64,000 nt of DNA, from contig CBDDCT010000006.1 of assembly GCA_965226185.1 (NCBI GenBank), forward strand, positions 248,001 to 312,000. Reading direction: 5' to 3'. Origin of the DNA: CBDCYS01 sp965226185. GTDB lineage: Bacteria; Acidobacteriota; Terriglobia; Bryobacterales; UBA6623. Positions 1 to 9,143 of this stretch are shown here, one piece after another. The position numbers were made by a program, and so were the translations under genes. Under the pieces are notes generated by a model. It saw only the letters and a program-made list of their open reading frames with translations, searched no databases and was not told the DNA's origin. Within the stretch, counting starts at the first letter, position 1. The number at the start of each line of letters is the position of its first letter.

Positions 1-4
1 CCGG

Positions 5-433
5 TTAGCCCGGCAGAACCCCCAACTGCTGCATGAACGCCAGCATATCGAAGTAGTGCCGACTCGCCTTTACCTTGCCGCCTTCAAAGTCCAGCACCCA
101 ACCGGCACGAGTTGTCTGCTGCTTTCCTGTGGCGGGGACCGTACCGCTGGGACCCTGCAGCGGCCCCGTATGCGTCCCTTTCCAGGTCACTTCAAGAGTC
201 ACGGTACTACCCGTGGAAACGGCGTTGGTCACCGTACCCTTGACGTCCGGCATAGCCTCTTTCCAACCCTTCAGCGCTTGAACGATGGCGTCGAGGCCCT
301 CTAAGCGCCGCGAAGTGCCTACTTCGTCGTAAAGACAGTCTGAAGTGAAGAGTTCCTGGTACTTGCCCCAATCATTGTCGTTGAAGGCACTCACCGCATC
401 GCGCGCTGCCTGGGTGAAGTCGTTGTCTGCCAT
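5..433 (-). CDS. SnoaL-like / NTF2-fold ester cyclase family protein
   Basis: 142-residue single-domain protein of the SnoaL-like polyketide cyclase / NTF2-fold type. Family-like features are the N-terminal helix pattern (AARDAVSAFNDNDW), the core segment YDEVGTSRRLEGLDAI, and a C-terminal beta-rich part ending FEGGKVKASRHYFDMLAF, where the family usually carries its pocket residues. The start is well supported: a strong Shine-Dalgarno core (AGGAGGT on the minus strand, about 438-445) sits a few bases before the ATG. Such proteins are usually small soluble enzymes or binding proteins with diverse substrates, so no reaction can be assigned. It stands alone at the window edge and its downstream neighbour is not visible. 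Confidence 0.75.
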   Translation of the reverse strand: MADNDFTQAARDAVSAFNDNDWGKYQELFTSDCLYDEVGTSRRLEGLDAIVQALKGWKEAMPDVKGTVTNAVSTGSTVTLEVTWKGTHTGPLQGPSGTVPATGKQQTTRAGWVLDFEGGKVKASRHYFDMLAFMQQLGVLPG

Positions 434-475
434 GTGTTACCTCCTAGAGTGAAGATAGATTAGACCATAGTATCC

Positions 476-560
476 GAATTATGCACAGATTCGCATAGCC
501 ATCCCCGGTGAGGTTGTCTCGTAGCGGCAGTCACGTGAACGGGGCGTAGCGGCAGTCACG
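476..560. repeat. Short direct repeat plus fragment resembling the miniature-element end
   Basis: A 16-bp sequence, CGTAGCGGCAGTCACG, occurs at 520-535 and again at 545-560. Just upstream, 476-492 (GAATTATGCACAGATTC) is identical to 17 bases of the left end of the 530-bp miniature element found at 15.4, 32.5 and 33.3 kb. The rest of the element is absent, so this is at best a decayed end. It lies in the 241-bp space between two minus-strand genes, where no other gene is visible. Confidence 0.5.
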
Positions 561-674
561 CCCCTGATCCGCAATGAATCCGCCGACGTCAGCGCCACAC
601 CGCGCAGTCACGACCGGCCCGCACATCATAAAACGGCCAACAAGCTGACTGTTCCACGAACCAGCTAACGCCGG

Positions 675-1562
675 TTAGTCGTAAACGTAGTGCAGCGCCG
701 CACGCAAGTCCAGCCAGGCCTCGCGCTTCTTATCCTGGGCGTAGGGCCTCAGCAGAAACGACGGATGGTAGGTCGGCATTACCGGAATCCCATGCCACTC
801 ATGCCACTTGCCGCGAATCTTGGTGATTCCCTGGGTTGGTTTCAGCAGGTACTTGGCGGCCGTTCCTCCGAGCACGCAGATCGCCTTCGGACGGATCGCC
901 TCCAACTGGCGCTCGAGAAACTGGCCGCAGGTTTTCATCTCGTCCGGCTCCGGGTTGCGGTTGCCCGGCGGGCGGCATTTGACGACATTGCAAATGTAGA
1001 CGTGATCCCGCGAAATCGGAATTCCCTCGCGCTGCGCGGTGTTATTTATCATCTGCGTTAGCAACTGCCCTGCCCGGCCGACAAACGGCAACCCCTGGGC
1101 ATCTTCGTCGGCGCCCGGACCCTCTCCAACGAAGACAAGCTTCGCGCCCGGCTGGCCGCTGCCGAAAACGATCTTGCTTCGTCCCTCGTGAAGGCCGCAA
1201 CGCGTGCATTCGCCGATATCGCCTTGAATCTCCTGGAGAACTTTCAGAGGGTCAGCGGTTTGAGCGCCGGAGAGCAGCTCAGTTGATCCGGTTACCGTCG
1301 GCTTATCTGGCATGGGAGGTGTGGGCGCCGCCGCCGTCGGCTTGCGCCCGGGTTCCGGCCGACTCGAAACGCCAATCGCCCCAGGCGCGTGCCGGCTCGG
1401 GGCTGCGCGCACCGGCCGAGCGGAACCTGTCGGCTGAGTTTTCCTTGCAAGCCTGTCCCGGGCGGACTTTGGGAGATAAACCTCTTCGATCCCTAGGTCA
1501 CGGAAAAAGCGCAGGTATTCGTGGAGATGGTCCGGCATGTTCTCATACGAGCCGAGCCCCAT
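675..1562 (-). CDS. Family 4 (thermostable-type) uracil-DNA glycosylase
   Basis: Removes uracil from DNA to start base-excision repair. The C-terminal 190 residues carry the family 4 pattern: iron-sulfur cysteines beginning at ECTRCG (C119, C122) with the later pair around ICNVVKCRPPGNRNP, the catalytic-loop motif VGEGPGADED followed by GLPFVGRAG, and the C-terminal HPSFLLR loop. About 110 N-terminal residues precede the catalytic domain. They open with a segment about a residue-35 long (DHLHEYLRFFRDLGIEEVY) and continue as a proline-, arginine- and alanine-rich linker. At 295 residues the protein is longer than minimal family members, mostly because of this extension. It is transcribed away from the CoA-binding gene upstream with no obvious shared operon partner. 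Confidence 0.88.
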   Translation of the reverse strand: MGLGSYENMPDHLHEYLRFFRDLGIEEVYLPKSARDRLARKTQPTGSARPVRAAPSRHAPGAIGVSSRPEPGRKPTAAAPTPPMPDKPTVTGSTELLSGAQTADPLKVLQEIQGDIGECTRCGLHEGRSKIVFGSGQPGAKLVFVGEGPGADEDAQGLPFVGRAGQLLTQMINNTAQREGIPISRDHVYICNVVKCRPPGNRNPEPDEMKTCGQFLERQLEAIRPKAICVLGGTAAKYLLKPTQGITKIRGKWHEWHGIPVMPTYHPSFLLRPYAQDKKREAWLDLRAALHYVYD

Positions 1563-1710
1563 GAATCTACCACGTTGAGGGGCGTAGTGGAAGTTGAGGC
1601 AGAATTGGTCTTTCGCAACACGCGTATCCAGATCTATTGAGTCCGCGAATACGAGCCTCGCGGCACGGGCTGCATCACGAGGTGATGGCGCGCCGTTCTG
1701 ACCGTTGGTT

Positions 1711-2115
1711 CTAGGCCGCGAGTCTGCGGTGGTACTTCAAAATACAACGGTTCATAATCACACCGATCCCGGCGGCTTCCGCATGGGCGGCGGCTTCGGC
1801 ATCGACGACGCCTTCTTGCATCCATATCCATCGAACCCCGAGCTTGATCGCGGAGTCGACCACTTCTCCCACAAACTCCGATCGCCGAAAGATGTTGACG
1901 ACGTCGATCTTTTCAGGCACGTCTTCCAGGCGCTCGTAGGCCGCCTCGCCGAGGGATTCGCTGATGTTCGGGTTGACGGGGATGATGCGGTAGCCCTGGC
2001 TCTGCATGTACTGCGTGACGCCGAAACTCGGACGCCACGGGCTGCCGGAAAGACCGACTACGGCGATGGTTTTGGCTGTTTGGAGTAGTTTCGCGATCTC
2101 GCTGTCGTCCATCAT
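1711..2115 (-). CDS. CoA-binding domain protein (YccU-like)
   Basis: 134-residue protein consisting of one Rossmann-type CoA-binding domain. The N-terminal strand-loop TIAVVGLSGSPWRPS is the usual nucleotide/CoA-binding turn. It is followed by GYRIIPVNPN, the central VPEKIDVVNIFRR and the C-terminal RWIWMQEGVV and GIGVIMNRCILKYH motifs typical of the family. Its size equals that of stand-alone YccU-like proteins, whose physiological role is unclear. The first two codons are both ATG, so the start could be at 2115 or 2112. No strong Shine-Dalgarno sequence precedes either. It is separated from the glycosylase gene by about 150 bases. Confidence 0.85.
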   Translation of the reverse strand: MMDDSEIAKLLQTAKTIAVVGLSGSPWRPSFGVTQYMQSQGYRIIPVNPNISESLGEAAYERLEDVPEKIDVVNIFRRSEFVGEVVDSAIKLGVRWIWMQEGVVDAEAAAHAEAAGIGVIMNRCILKYHRRLAA

Positions 2116-2280
2116 GGGCGAGGTAATAGCGGAGTTGACAACCTGTTGACAACCTTATTGGCTGCCCCGGGATTAAGTGTAGCAGCCGGCCGGTAAGTGA
2201 TCTCTCTGGAGATCCCCGGAGCGCCTGGCTGGAAGAGCAATCATGTGTATCGGCCGCCCGGCTCGGCTTCCGTGCTGGGA

Positions 2281-2333
2281 GCGAGGTTCAGCAACCTCGC
2301 CGCTTCGCGGCGAAGTACCGGCAGGAGTGCCGG
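2281..2333. repeat. Triple hairpin cluster downstream of the pseudouridine synthase gene
   Basis: Three consecutive perfect stems can be read: GCGAGGTT-CAGC-AACCTCGC at 2281-2300, CGCCGC-TTC-GCGGCG at 2298-2312, and CCGGCA-GGAG-TGCCGG at 2318-2333. They begin a few bases past the rluB stop codon (minus strand, 2337). They could act as a transcription terminator or RNA-stability element, or be a REP-like intergenic repeat. No T-tract follows, so a classical intrinsic terminator is not shown. Confidence 0.6.
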
Positions 2334-2336
2334 CGC

Positions 2337-3158
2337 CTACGGGCGCCGTCTCTTTCTGGAGCTTTTCGGCTTGGAGCGCTGGGCGCGCGCACTTGGTTTG
2401 GCGAGCGGAGCATTGTGGCTCGCCGGGGTCTGGCCGCCCTTCTTTTGGACTCGCTTCTTCAGGCCGTCCAGCTCTTTTTCAGTGAGCGGCCGAACCTGCC
2501 TGACGGGCAGTTTGCCTAGCGCCAGCGAACCAATCTTGACTCGTTTGAGCTTCTCGACAAGGAAACCGCGTTGCTGGAACATGCGCCGGATTTGGTTGTT
2601 GCGTCCCTCGATCAAGGTCACCTCATACCAAGGCTTCTCCCCCTTCCGAAGCAGGTGAATCTTGGCGGGCGCGGTGGGCCGGCCCTCCAGCCTGATGCCG
2701 CCGCGTAACTTGTCGAGGTCGGCGGCAGTCGGATGTCCCTTGATCTTGACGTGGTAGGTCTTGGGCACAAGACTCTTCGCGGAGAGCACGCCATCAGTAA
2801 ACGCACCGTCGTTCGTGAATAGCAGCAATCCCTCGCTGTGATAGTCGAGCCGGCCCACCGGGTAGACCTTGGAGCGGTAACGCCCCAGCAGATCCATGAC
2901 GGTCATGCGGCCTTCGGGGTCCTTGCGCGTGGTGACGCATCCGCGGGGCTTGTTGAGCATCAAGTAAAGGAGCGCTTTCGACGGCCGCAGGGACTTGCCG
3001 TCGACTTGGATGTGATCGTTGTCAGGATCCGCTTTCGTGCCCAGCTCCCGAATCAGCTCGCCATTGACCCTGACACGGCCGTGCTCGATCATCTCCTCGG
3101 CCTTGCGCCGGGAAGCGATTCCAGCCGCGGCGACGATTTTCTGAAGACGTTCTTGCAT
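2337..3158 (-). CDS. rluB: 23S rRNA pseudouridine synthase, RluB/RsuA family
   Basis: Isomerises a uridine in large-subunit rRNA to pseudouridine. An N-terminal S4 RNA-binding domain (MQERLQKIVAAAGIASRRKAEE, residues 1-60) precedes the catalytic domain with the signature GRLDYHSEGLLLFTNDG. The catalytic aspartate is D105. Later family blocks are YEVTLIEGRNNQIRRMF and a very basic C-terminal tail rich in Lys, Ser and Arg, a common feature of RluB. I chose ATG at 3158 because the S4 domain starts there. The longer frame upstream runs into the 184-bp repeat element at 3275-3458 and is not conserved-looking. RluB rather than RluE/F is favoured by the S4 domain and tail. The exact target position is inferred. 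Confidence 0.88.
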   Translation of the reverse strand: MQERLQKIVAAAGIASRRKAEEMIEHGRVRVNGELIRELGTKADPDNDHIQVDGKSLRPSKALLYLMLNKPRGCVTTRKDPEGRMTVMDLLGRYRSKVYPVGRLDYHSEGLLLFTNDGAFTDGVLSAKSLVPKTYHVKIKGHPTAADLDKLRGGIRLEGRPTAPAKIHLLRKGEKPWYEVTLIEGRNNQIRRMFQQRGFLVEKLKRVKIGSLALGKLPVRQVRPLTEKELDGLKKRVQKKGGQTPASHNAPLAKPSARAQRSKPKSSRKRRRP

Positions 3159-3274
3159 CGCTTGGCACTTTTCCGTCCTGGTCGGGCACGCTATCGGCGA
3201 GTCCCCGGATATGGTACGAACACTCCGGAATAGGATTCGTTGCCGCCTAAACCCAGCCCGGCGGCTGCGAGGGT

Positions 3275-3458
3275 CTAGCCCGCTTTTCTCACCAACTGAC
3301 GGCCGAAGCACGCGATAGGCCCGCCATTACTTCGTTGCGCTTGCTCGCCGTGCTCACCGTACTGTCAGGTACGCCTCCGCTCGTCAAGCGGCGCGCGCCT
3401 CGTACTGACGGGCCTCTCACGCACTTCGCCTCGCCACTTGGTGAGAAAAGCGGGCTAG
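3275..3458. repeat. 184-bp inverted-repeat element (family B, full copy)
   Basis: The element begins and ends with perfect inverted repeats: TAGCCCGCTTTTCTCACCAA at 3276-3295 and its reverse complement at 3438-3457, extended by one further paired base on each side. A related full-length but decayed copy in opposite orientation lies at 12308-12503. A compact palindromic copy is at 27245-27283, and right-end fragments are at 42401-42436 and 57230-57280. It contains no coding frame, so it resembles a miniature inverted-repeat or BIME-type element. Its right edge supplies the TAG stop codon of the minus-strand gene at 3455-4186. Confidence 0.8.
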
Positions 3459-4186
3459 GGCGTCCCGAAATCGAATGTCGTCTTGCGAAGGTTCGCGATC
3501 AGTTTGTCGGAATTGGTGTCGACCTTTTTTCCGGTTTGGTTCTCACGAGCGCGATCGCGGATGCCGCGGCAGCGGACCTTTTTTCCGCCTGGTTCTTCGT
3601 TTGGGATTGCGGGGATACGAGCCGTCAGCGAGCCAGCTCCCAGTTCCTTGCCCTCATTCATGAAGAAGACGGCGCCGTCGGTGGAATCACCGGCTTTGAG
3701 TTTGGTTCTCACGAGCGCGATGATACCCCCGCCGCCACCCATGGCGAGTGCTGACTGTCGGCGCTGTTCGTAGCCATTGTTGGAACGGATGTGCTGGTTG
3801 TTGTAGATGGACTTCTCGTAGGCCATCTGGAGCTTGATGACCTCGGATCGCCCCGCGTGTTCGTATAGCTCATAGATGACGGTATATTCCGAGACAGCCC
3901 GGATTACCTGGCCGCCGGAGGTTTTGTAGTAAAAATCCGTGGGCTGGATCAGCCAGTCGTGCCCGCTGCCGTTGTTGAAGGCCACTTGCACGACGGCAAA
4001 ATCTCGGACCTTGAGCGGGAGCGGGGCGTACATAATCGTCAGTCCCTCGCGCGTAAGAGCTTGATATCTTAGGCCGTTAGACAGAAACTCGATGGTTTGA
4101 CCCGCGACCCAGGGAGTCAAGATCAGCGCCAAAACCGGCAAGCCGAGGAGCAAGGCGGCGGACGGAGATTTCAGGGTCCTGCACAC
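3455..4186 (-). CDS. Secreted protein of unknown function
   Basis: 243 residues beginning with a clear signal peptide (hydrophobic stretch LLLGLPVLALILTPWVAG, then Q). The mature part has alternating beta-type segments (YAPLPLKVRDFAVVQVAFNNGSG, DWLIQPTDFYY) and a glycine run (MGGGGG). No family is recognised. Its last residues are very basic and read into the edge of the 184-bp repeat, which provides the stop codon, so the native C-terminus may have been replaced or extended by that insertion. It is divergent from tex, with only 48 bases between the two start codons that must hold both promoters. Confidence 0.6.
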   Translation of the reverse strand: MCRTLKSPSAALLLGLPVLALILTPWVAGQTIEFLSNGLRYQALTREGLTIMYAPLPLKVRDFAVVQVAFNNGSGHDWLIQPTDFYYKTSGGQVIRAVSEYTVIYELYEHAGRSEVIKLQMAYEKSIYNNQHIRSNNGYEQRRQSALAMGGGGGIIALVRTKLKAGDSTDGAVFFMNEGKELGAGSLTARIPAIPNEEPGGKKVRCRGIRDRARENQTGKKVDTNSDKLIANLRKTTFDFGTP

Positions 4187-4234
4187 TCCACTATGATACA
4201 GTAAAGCGGTTGTTTTCTCGGGGTTGTTCTCGCG

Positions 4235-7200
4235 ATGAAGGCTTTAACCGGTCTCCCTACATCGACCTATCTCAAGGTCGCCGAGGAGGCCAAACTACAG
4301 CTCTCCGATTTACTGAAGCTAGTCCCGGCTCTCGAGTCGGGGCTGCTGCCGCCCTATGTTGCCCGCTATCGCACCGATCTTTCAGCAGGGCTCGACGAGG
4401 AGCAACTACACGAGGTACGGGCAAGACTGCAATATTTTGTGGAACTCGAGGACCGGCGAGTCACCATTCTCAGTACGATCGGCCAGCAGAATAAGCTGAC
4501 TCCTGAGTTGCGCAAGCGTATCGAAGGAGCGGTCGAGCGCCGCGAACTCGATGACCTATATCTCCCGTTCCGGCAAAAACGCCGCACTCCCGCGGACGAG
4601 GCCATGGAAAAAGGGTTGGAGCCTCTGGCGCGCTTCCTTTGGGACCAGCAGCCCCCCAGCGCTGACATCGAGGGCGTTGCGCAAGGCTACGCCGATGCCG
4701 GCAAGGGAGTCGAAGATGCGTCCGCGGCTCTGCGAGGCGCTCGCCACATCGTGGCGCGCTGGCTCGGCGAGGACGCCGAATTTCGCGGAGAGCTGCGCCG
4801 CATGGCGCTGGCGGAATCACGACTTGTTGTGTCGAAGGGACCGTGCTGGAAGGCGGATGCAGGCCTGAGAAAGAAGTTCGACTGGCTGGCGAACTACAGC
4901 TCGGCTGTCGGGAAGGTTGGCTGGCGGCAGGCGCTGGCGCTGCGGCGGGCGGTTCGGGACGGCGCGCTGGATTTTGAAATCGGCCTGCCGGAGAACGAGG
5001 CGGTGACGTATTTGCTGAACCGCCTGCTGAATGACAGGAAGTCGTTGTTCTGTTTGCAGCTAGGAGCGGCAGCGCGGGAAGCCTATCAAGAGTACCTGGC
5101 GCCGGCTCTGAGGAACGACGTTCTCCAAAACCTGAACGAACGCGGCGACCGGGAAGCTGCAGCGGTTTTCAAGAAGAATCTAAAGAAAACCTTGATGTCG
5201 CCAGCGGCGGGCCCCATGCCTGTCATTGGCCTCGAAACATCACGTCCAGGCGGCTGGCGGGCTGCCGTGGTCGCTGCCGACGGGAGTTTCTTGGAAGGTG
5301 CAATCGTCCGCGGCGGCGAACGACCCGAGAGTGTCAGCCCTGCCTCGGAGGACACGAAGGCGAAGAAGGACGGCCGCGGGGAATCGTCCGCGGCCGAACG
5401 CGCCGACGGCAGTGGCAAGACCGATCAAGCCGCGGCTTCAAGTGATGACAGGCGGACAGCGGCGGAAGAGGCTGCCAAGGAAAGCAGGAACGGAAGCGCT
5501 GAGGCCGGCGGCGAGGAAGCTGTGACTCCCGCTGAGTCGTCCGGGACACTCGATCAGCAATCGCCGGGCGCCGCCGGCTCACGCGGGTCGGGTTCAGCGA
5601 ACCAAGGGGCTGATTCGCCCTCACAAGCTGCCGAGATCCCCGCGCAATTAACGAGTCCTGACGCAACAACCGAGGAGGCGGAGCAGGATCCGTCGCCGAC
5701 AGAGACGTCGGCAACCACGGACCGGGAAGGCGAATCGAAAGCGCCTGAAGTAGCGCCCGACTCCGAAGCAAACAACCAATCCGAAGCGATTGCCGACGAG
5801 ACAGACTCGGCTGCCGCGAAATCACTGGAAGAGGCGGCCGGCGCCGCAAGCCCTTCTCCGAGCAACGGCTCATCGGCTCAACCCGGGCCGGGTGACAAGC
5901 AACCCAGCACCGACGGAATTGCGCCAGCCACGCCTTTGGGATCACTGAGTGAACTCATCCGCAAACACAATGTCGGCGCCGTCGTCATTTCCAACGGTCC
6001 CGGACTGCGCCGAATAGAGCGGTTCGTTCGCGGCGCTATTCGTGACGCCGGTGCTCCCAAGATTTTCTGGACGACGGTCAACGAGGCGGGAAGCTGGATC
6101 CACGCCACATCCAAAGGTTCACGGCGCGAGGATTCAGGAGCCGAGGCGGCGATCCGAAGTGCAATTTCGCTGGCGCGAAGGCTGCAAGACCCTCTCACGG
6201 AGCTAATCAAAGTCGATCCGCGGCTTCTTGGAATCGGGCAATATCACGCGGAAGTTGAGCCCGCGAAGTTGAGGATCCAGCTCCGGCTGGCGGTACAGGC
6301 GTGTGTACATCAGGCCGGAGTCGATCTCAACACGGCTCCGGTCGACCTGCTTGCCTGTGTTGCGGGGATCACGACTCGCCTGGCCAAGCGCATCGTTGAC
6401 TACCGCGGGAAGAAAGGCAAGTTCACGAGCCGCAAGAAGCTGAAGGATGTTCCCGGAATCAGCGCCCGGCTCTATCAACAAGCCGTTGGATTCTTGCGAG
6501 TTTACGATGGCGAGAACTCGCTTGACTCGACTGGAATCCACCCGGAATCCTACCCAGCGGCGGAAAGAATTCTGGCAGCCGCGGGCGTTTCCGCCCAGGA
6601 AGCCCTTCAGAATCCGGAGTCTTTGGATTCCGTCAATATCGACGAACTCGAAGCGGGCGATCACGGACAACAACAGCCGCGAGCATTGGTGAACGAGTTC
6701 CGTACGCGGGTCCGAAGCCCCCGGCGGCCGTTTGAGCCGCCCAAACCCGCCGTGGATTTGATAGCTGCTGAAGATCTCAAGGTTGGCATGACCGTCGAAG
6801 GCGTGGTGGCAAACGTTGCTGAATTCGGCGCCTTCGTCGATATCGGCGCCGACCAGGACGGCCTGGTTCATAACTCGCACCTTTCCGAACAGTTCTTCAA
6901 GGACGGCAAAGCCGCGATGAAGACGGGCGACCGAATATCGGTCCACATACTTGCTGTTGACAAGGAAGCCCAGCGCATCTCGCTGACGACCAAGGATCCT
7001 GCTGAGCTGGCACGGGCCAAGCGCGCGGCGGCGCCTCGGCCTCGGCCTCGTTCGTCCTACGAAGGCGGACGCCCCAGCGGACCGCGCCGGCGCAAGGGTC
7101 CGCAGCGCGAGGTAGCGGTAGCACAACGCTTGTTCGGCCCCGACTCCAGGGAAAAGGCGCGCGAGGCCGCCAAGATCAAGAAGCTTTCCATAGACCAAAA

Positions 7201-7240
7201 ACTGTCTCTGTTAGAATCCAAGTTTCGCACCAAGGTCTAG
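4235..7240 (+). CDS. tex: Tex-family S1 RNA-binding transcription accessory protein with a large acidic insertion
   Basis: Cytoplasmic nucleic-acid-binding protein of the Tex family. In order it has the helical N-terminal Tex region (1-190), an RNase H-like YqgF domain from about 330, a helix-hairpin-helix region (about 693-765, LNTAPVDLLACVAGI), an S1 domain (about 846-920, VGMTVEGVVANVAEFGAFVDIG) and a basic tail. The length of 1001 residues is about 200-250 more than usual. The excess is a low-complexity stretch at about residues 363-565 (bases 5321-5930) rich in Glu, Ser, Ala and Pro, inserted inside the YqgF domain between EGAIVRGG and the helix LSELIRKHNV. The usual GLDPG motif of YqgF reads GLETS here. 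The rest of the frame is intact. Confidence 0.9.
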   Translation: MKALTGLPTSTYLKVAEEAKLQLSDLLKLVPALESGLLPPYVARYRTDLSAGLDEEQLHEVRARLQYFVELEDRRVTILSTIGQQNKLTPELRKRIEGAVERRELDDLYLPFRQKRRTPADEAMEKGLEPLARFLWDQQPPSADIEGVAQGYADAGKGVEDASAALRGARHIVARWLGEDAEFRGELRRMALAESRLVVSKGPCWKADAGLRKKFDWLANYSSAVGKVGWRQALALRRAVRDGALDFEIGLPENEAVTYLLNRLLNDRKSLFCLQLGAAAREAYQEYLAPALRNDVLQNLNERGDREAAAVFKKNLKKTLMSPAAGPMPVIGLETSRPGGWRAAVVAADGSFLEGAIVRGGERPESVSPASEDTKAKKDGRGESSAAERADGSGKTDQAAASSDDRRTAAEEAAKESRNGSAEAGGEEAVTPAESSGTLDQQSPGAAGSRGSGSANQGADSPSQAAEIPAQLTSPDATTEEAEQDPSPTETSATTDREGESKAPEVAPDSEANNQSEAIADETDSAAAKSLEEAAGAASPSPSNGSSAQPGPGDKQPSTDGIAPATPLGSLSELIRKHNVGAVVISNGPGLRRIERFVRGAIRDAGAPKIFWTTVNEAGSWIHATSKGSRREDSGAEAAIRSAISLARRLQDPLTELIKVDPRLLGIGQYHAEVEPAKLRIQLRLAVQACVHQAGVDLNTAPVDLLACVAGITTRLAKRIVDYRGKKGKFTSRKKLKDVPGISARLYQQAVGFLRVYDGENSLDSTGIHPESYPAAERILAAAGVSAQEALQNPESLDSVNIDELEAGDHGQQQPRALVNEFRTRVRSPRRPFEPPKPAVDLIAAEDLKVGMTVEGVVANVAEFGAFVDIGADQDGLVHNSHLSEQFFKDGKAAMKTGDRISVHILAVDKEAQRISLTTKDPAELARAKRAAAPRPRPRSSYEGGRPSGPRRRKGPQREVAVAQRLFGPDSREKAREAAKIKKLSIDQKLSLLESKFRTKV

Positions 7241-7370
7241 GCGTCAGACCGAAGGCCTAGCTTGATGGTAAATTGAGCAAGGCGAGCGAACAACGCCTGT
7301 CACGCGCTTTTGGGCGTCGCCGGACCCACGGCAGACAGCCCCCTTTTAGATTCTCGATACTTACGAATTT

Positions 7371-8969
7371 ATGCAGAATACCGGAAACTCCCCAAGCCGT
7401 TTCGATCTTTCCACACACTCGCTCGATGGCTTGCGCGAGGCGCGCTGGAATCTCACCGAAGCGCAGCTTATCGAACAGGCCATCCAACAACGAGAGGGAC
7501 ACCTAACTTCAGACGGAGCTCTTGTCGTCAAGACAGGAAAGTATACCGGGCGCTCACCTCGCGACCGCTTCATCGTGTGTGATGAGACCACTGAGTCCGC
7601 CGTGGACTGGGGTGCGGTCAACAAGAAGATCCTTCCAGAGCAGTTCGAGCGGCTCTACGATCGAATCAAGCAGTACCTGAAGGGGAAGGAAGTTTTCGTG
7701 CAGGATTGCTTCGGCGGCGCTCACCTCGATTACGCGCTGCCGATACGGGTTGTTTCCGAACTGGCCTGGCACAGTCTGTTCGCGAAACAACTGTTCGTCC
7801 GGCCGGTTCCCTCTTCGACCCGCGATCACAACCCGGAGTTCACCGTTGTTTACGTCCCGGGCGTCACAGCCGATCCGGCAACCGACGGCACAAATTCCGA
7901 GGCCTTCATCTGCGTAAACTTTACTCGCAAGATGGTCATTATCGGTGGTACGCTCTACGCCGGAGAGATGAAGAAATCTATTTTCAGTGTCCTCAACTTT
8001 CTGCTGCCCGACCGCGGCGTGCTTCCGATGCACTGCTCCGCCAACGTCGGCGCGGACGGACAGTCGGCTCTCTTTTTTGGGCTTTCCGGCACTGGGAAGA
8101 CAACGCTCTCCGCCGACCCCGACCGGTGCCTGGTCGGTGACGACGAGCACGGCTGGAGCGACACGGGCATCTTCAACTTCGAGGGTGGTTGTTACGCCAA
8201 GTGCATTCGATTATCGAAGGAAAACGAGCCGCAAATCTGGAACGCCATCCGATTCGGAGCCGTGGTGGAAAACGCCGTTTTCGATCCCTCGACCCGAATC
8301 GTGGACTTCGACGATGCCTCCATCACGGAGAACACGCGGGTAGCCTACCCTGTCGAATTCATTGACAATGCGCTCGTCCCGGGTGTAGCCGGGCACCCCT
8401 CCAACGTCGTCTTCCTCACCGCCGACGCGTTCGGGGTGCTGCCCCCGGTCTCTCGCCTCACGCCGGACCAGGCCATGTACCACTTCATGAGCGGCTATAC
8501 CGCCAAGGTGGCCGGCACCGAGAGAGGCCTGGGCAACGAACCCGCCGCCACGTTTAGCGCCTGCTTCGGCTCGCCTTTCTTGCCGCGCAAGCCGTCCTAT
8601 TATGCCGAAATGCTGGGGGACAGGCTGCGGAAACACCAGGCGACTTGCTGGCTGGTCAACACGGGCTGGGGAGGCGGCGGTTTCGGCGTCGGGAAGCGAA
8701 TGGATCTTCCGCATACCCGCGCCATGCTCGCCGCCGCGCTCTCAGGCGCGCTCGACAATGCCGACTTCGTGCCGCACCCCATATTTGGAGTCGCCGTTCC
8801 CAGAAGCTGTCCTGATGTCCCGGGAGACAAGCTCGACCCGCGCGCCATGTGGGCCGACTCAGCGGCCTACGATGAAGCCGCTGTTGGGCTGGCCAGGCGC
8901 TTCCAAGAGAACTTCGCCGAATTTAGCGCCGCCCCGGAACAGATCCGGCAAGCAGGCCCGAAGGGATAG
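7371..8969 (+). CDS. pckA: Phosphoenolpyruvate carboxykinase (ATP)
   Basis: Converts oxaloacetate and ATP to phosphoenolpyruvate, CO2 and ADP, the first step of gluconeogenesis. The 532-residue length is typical. Diagnostic motifs are the P-loop GLSGTGKTT at about residue 237, the downstream metal-site segment GDDEHGWSDTGIFNFEGGCY, the early block TGKYTGRSPRDRFIV with its substrate arginine, and the C-terminal WLVNTGWGGGGFGVGKRM. The ATP-dependent type is indicated by this P-loop context rather than the GTP-enzyme motif set. The start at 7371 gives a family-like N-terminus. It follows tex by 130 bases and appears to be a separate transcription unit. Confidence 0.95.
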   Translation: MQNTGNSPSRFDLSTHSLDGLREARWNLTEAQLIEQAIQQREGHLTSDGALVVKTGKYTGRSPRDRFIVCDETTESAVDWGAVNKKILPEQFERLYDRIKQYLKGKEVFVQDCFGGAHLDYALPIRVVSELAWHSLFAKQLFVRPVPSSTRDHNPEFTVVYVPGVTADPATDGTNSEAFICVNFTRKMVIIGGTLYAGEMKKSIFSVLNFLLPDRGVLPMHCSANVGADGQSALFFGLSGTGKTTLSADPDRCLVGDDEHGWSDTGIFNFEGGCYAKCIRLSKENEPQIWNAIRFGAVVENAVFDPSTRIVDFDDASITENTRVAYPVEFIDNALVPGVAGHPSNVVFLTADAFGVLPPVSRLTPDQAMYHFMSGYTAKVAGTERGLGNEPAATFSACFGSPFLPRKPSYYAEMLGDRLRKHQATCWLVNTGWGGGGFGVGKRMDLPHTRAMLAAALSGALDNADFVPHPIFGVAVPRSCPDVPGDKLDPRAMWADSAAYDEAAVGLARRFQENFAEFSAAPEQIRQAGPKG

Positions 8970-9143
8970 ATGCACGAGCGGGAGTCTTTATGCATCAACG
9001 AAGTGAAACCCTCGCTCAATCCGGGAGATATTTCACGAAGTAGTTGAGAGGCCCCCGGCGTCAGCCTGGTTAAAGTCCGCCAAAATACACGATCTCCCAC
9101 AACAGGGCCGGTTTGTGCCACGCTGGGTTCCGTTTGTTTTGGA

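Noticed and set aside
6203..7198. 331-residue minus-strand frame opposite tex
   Set aside because: Antisense shadow of the helix-hairpin-helix and S1 region; no independent start or motif.
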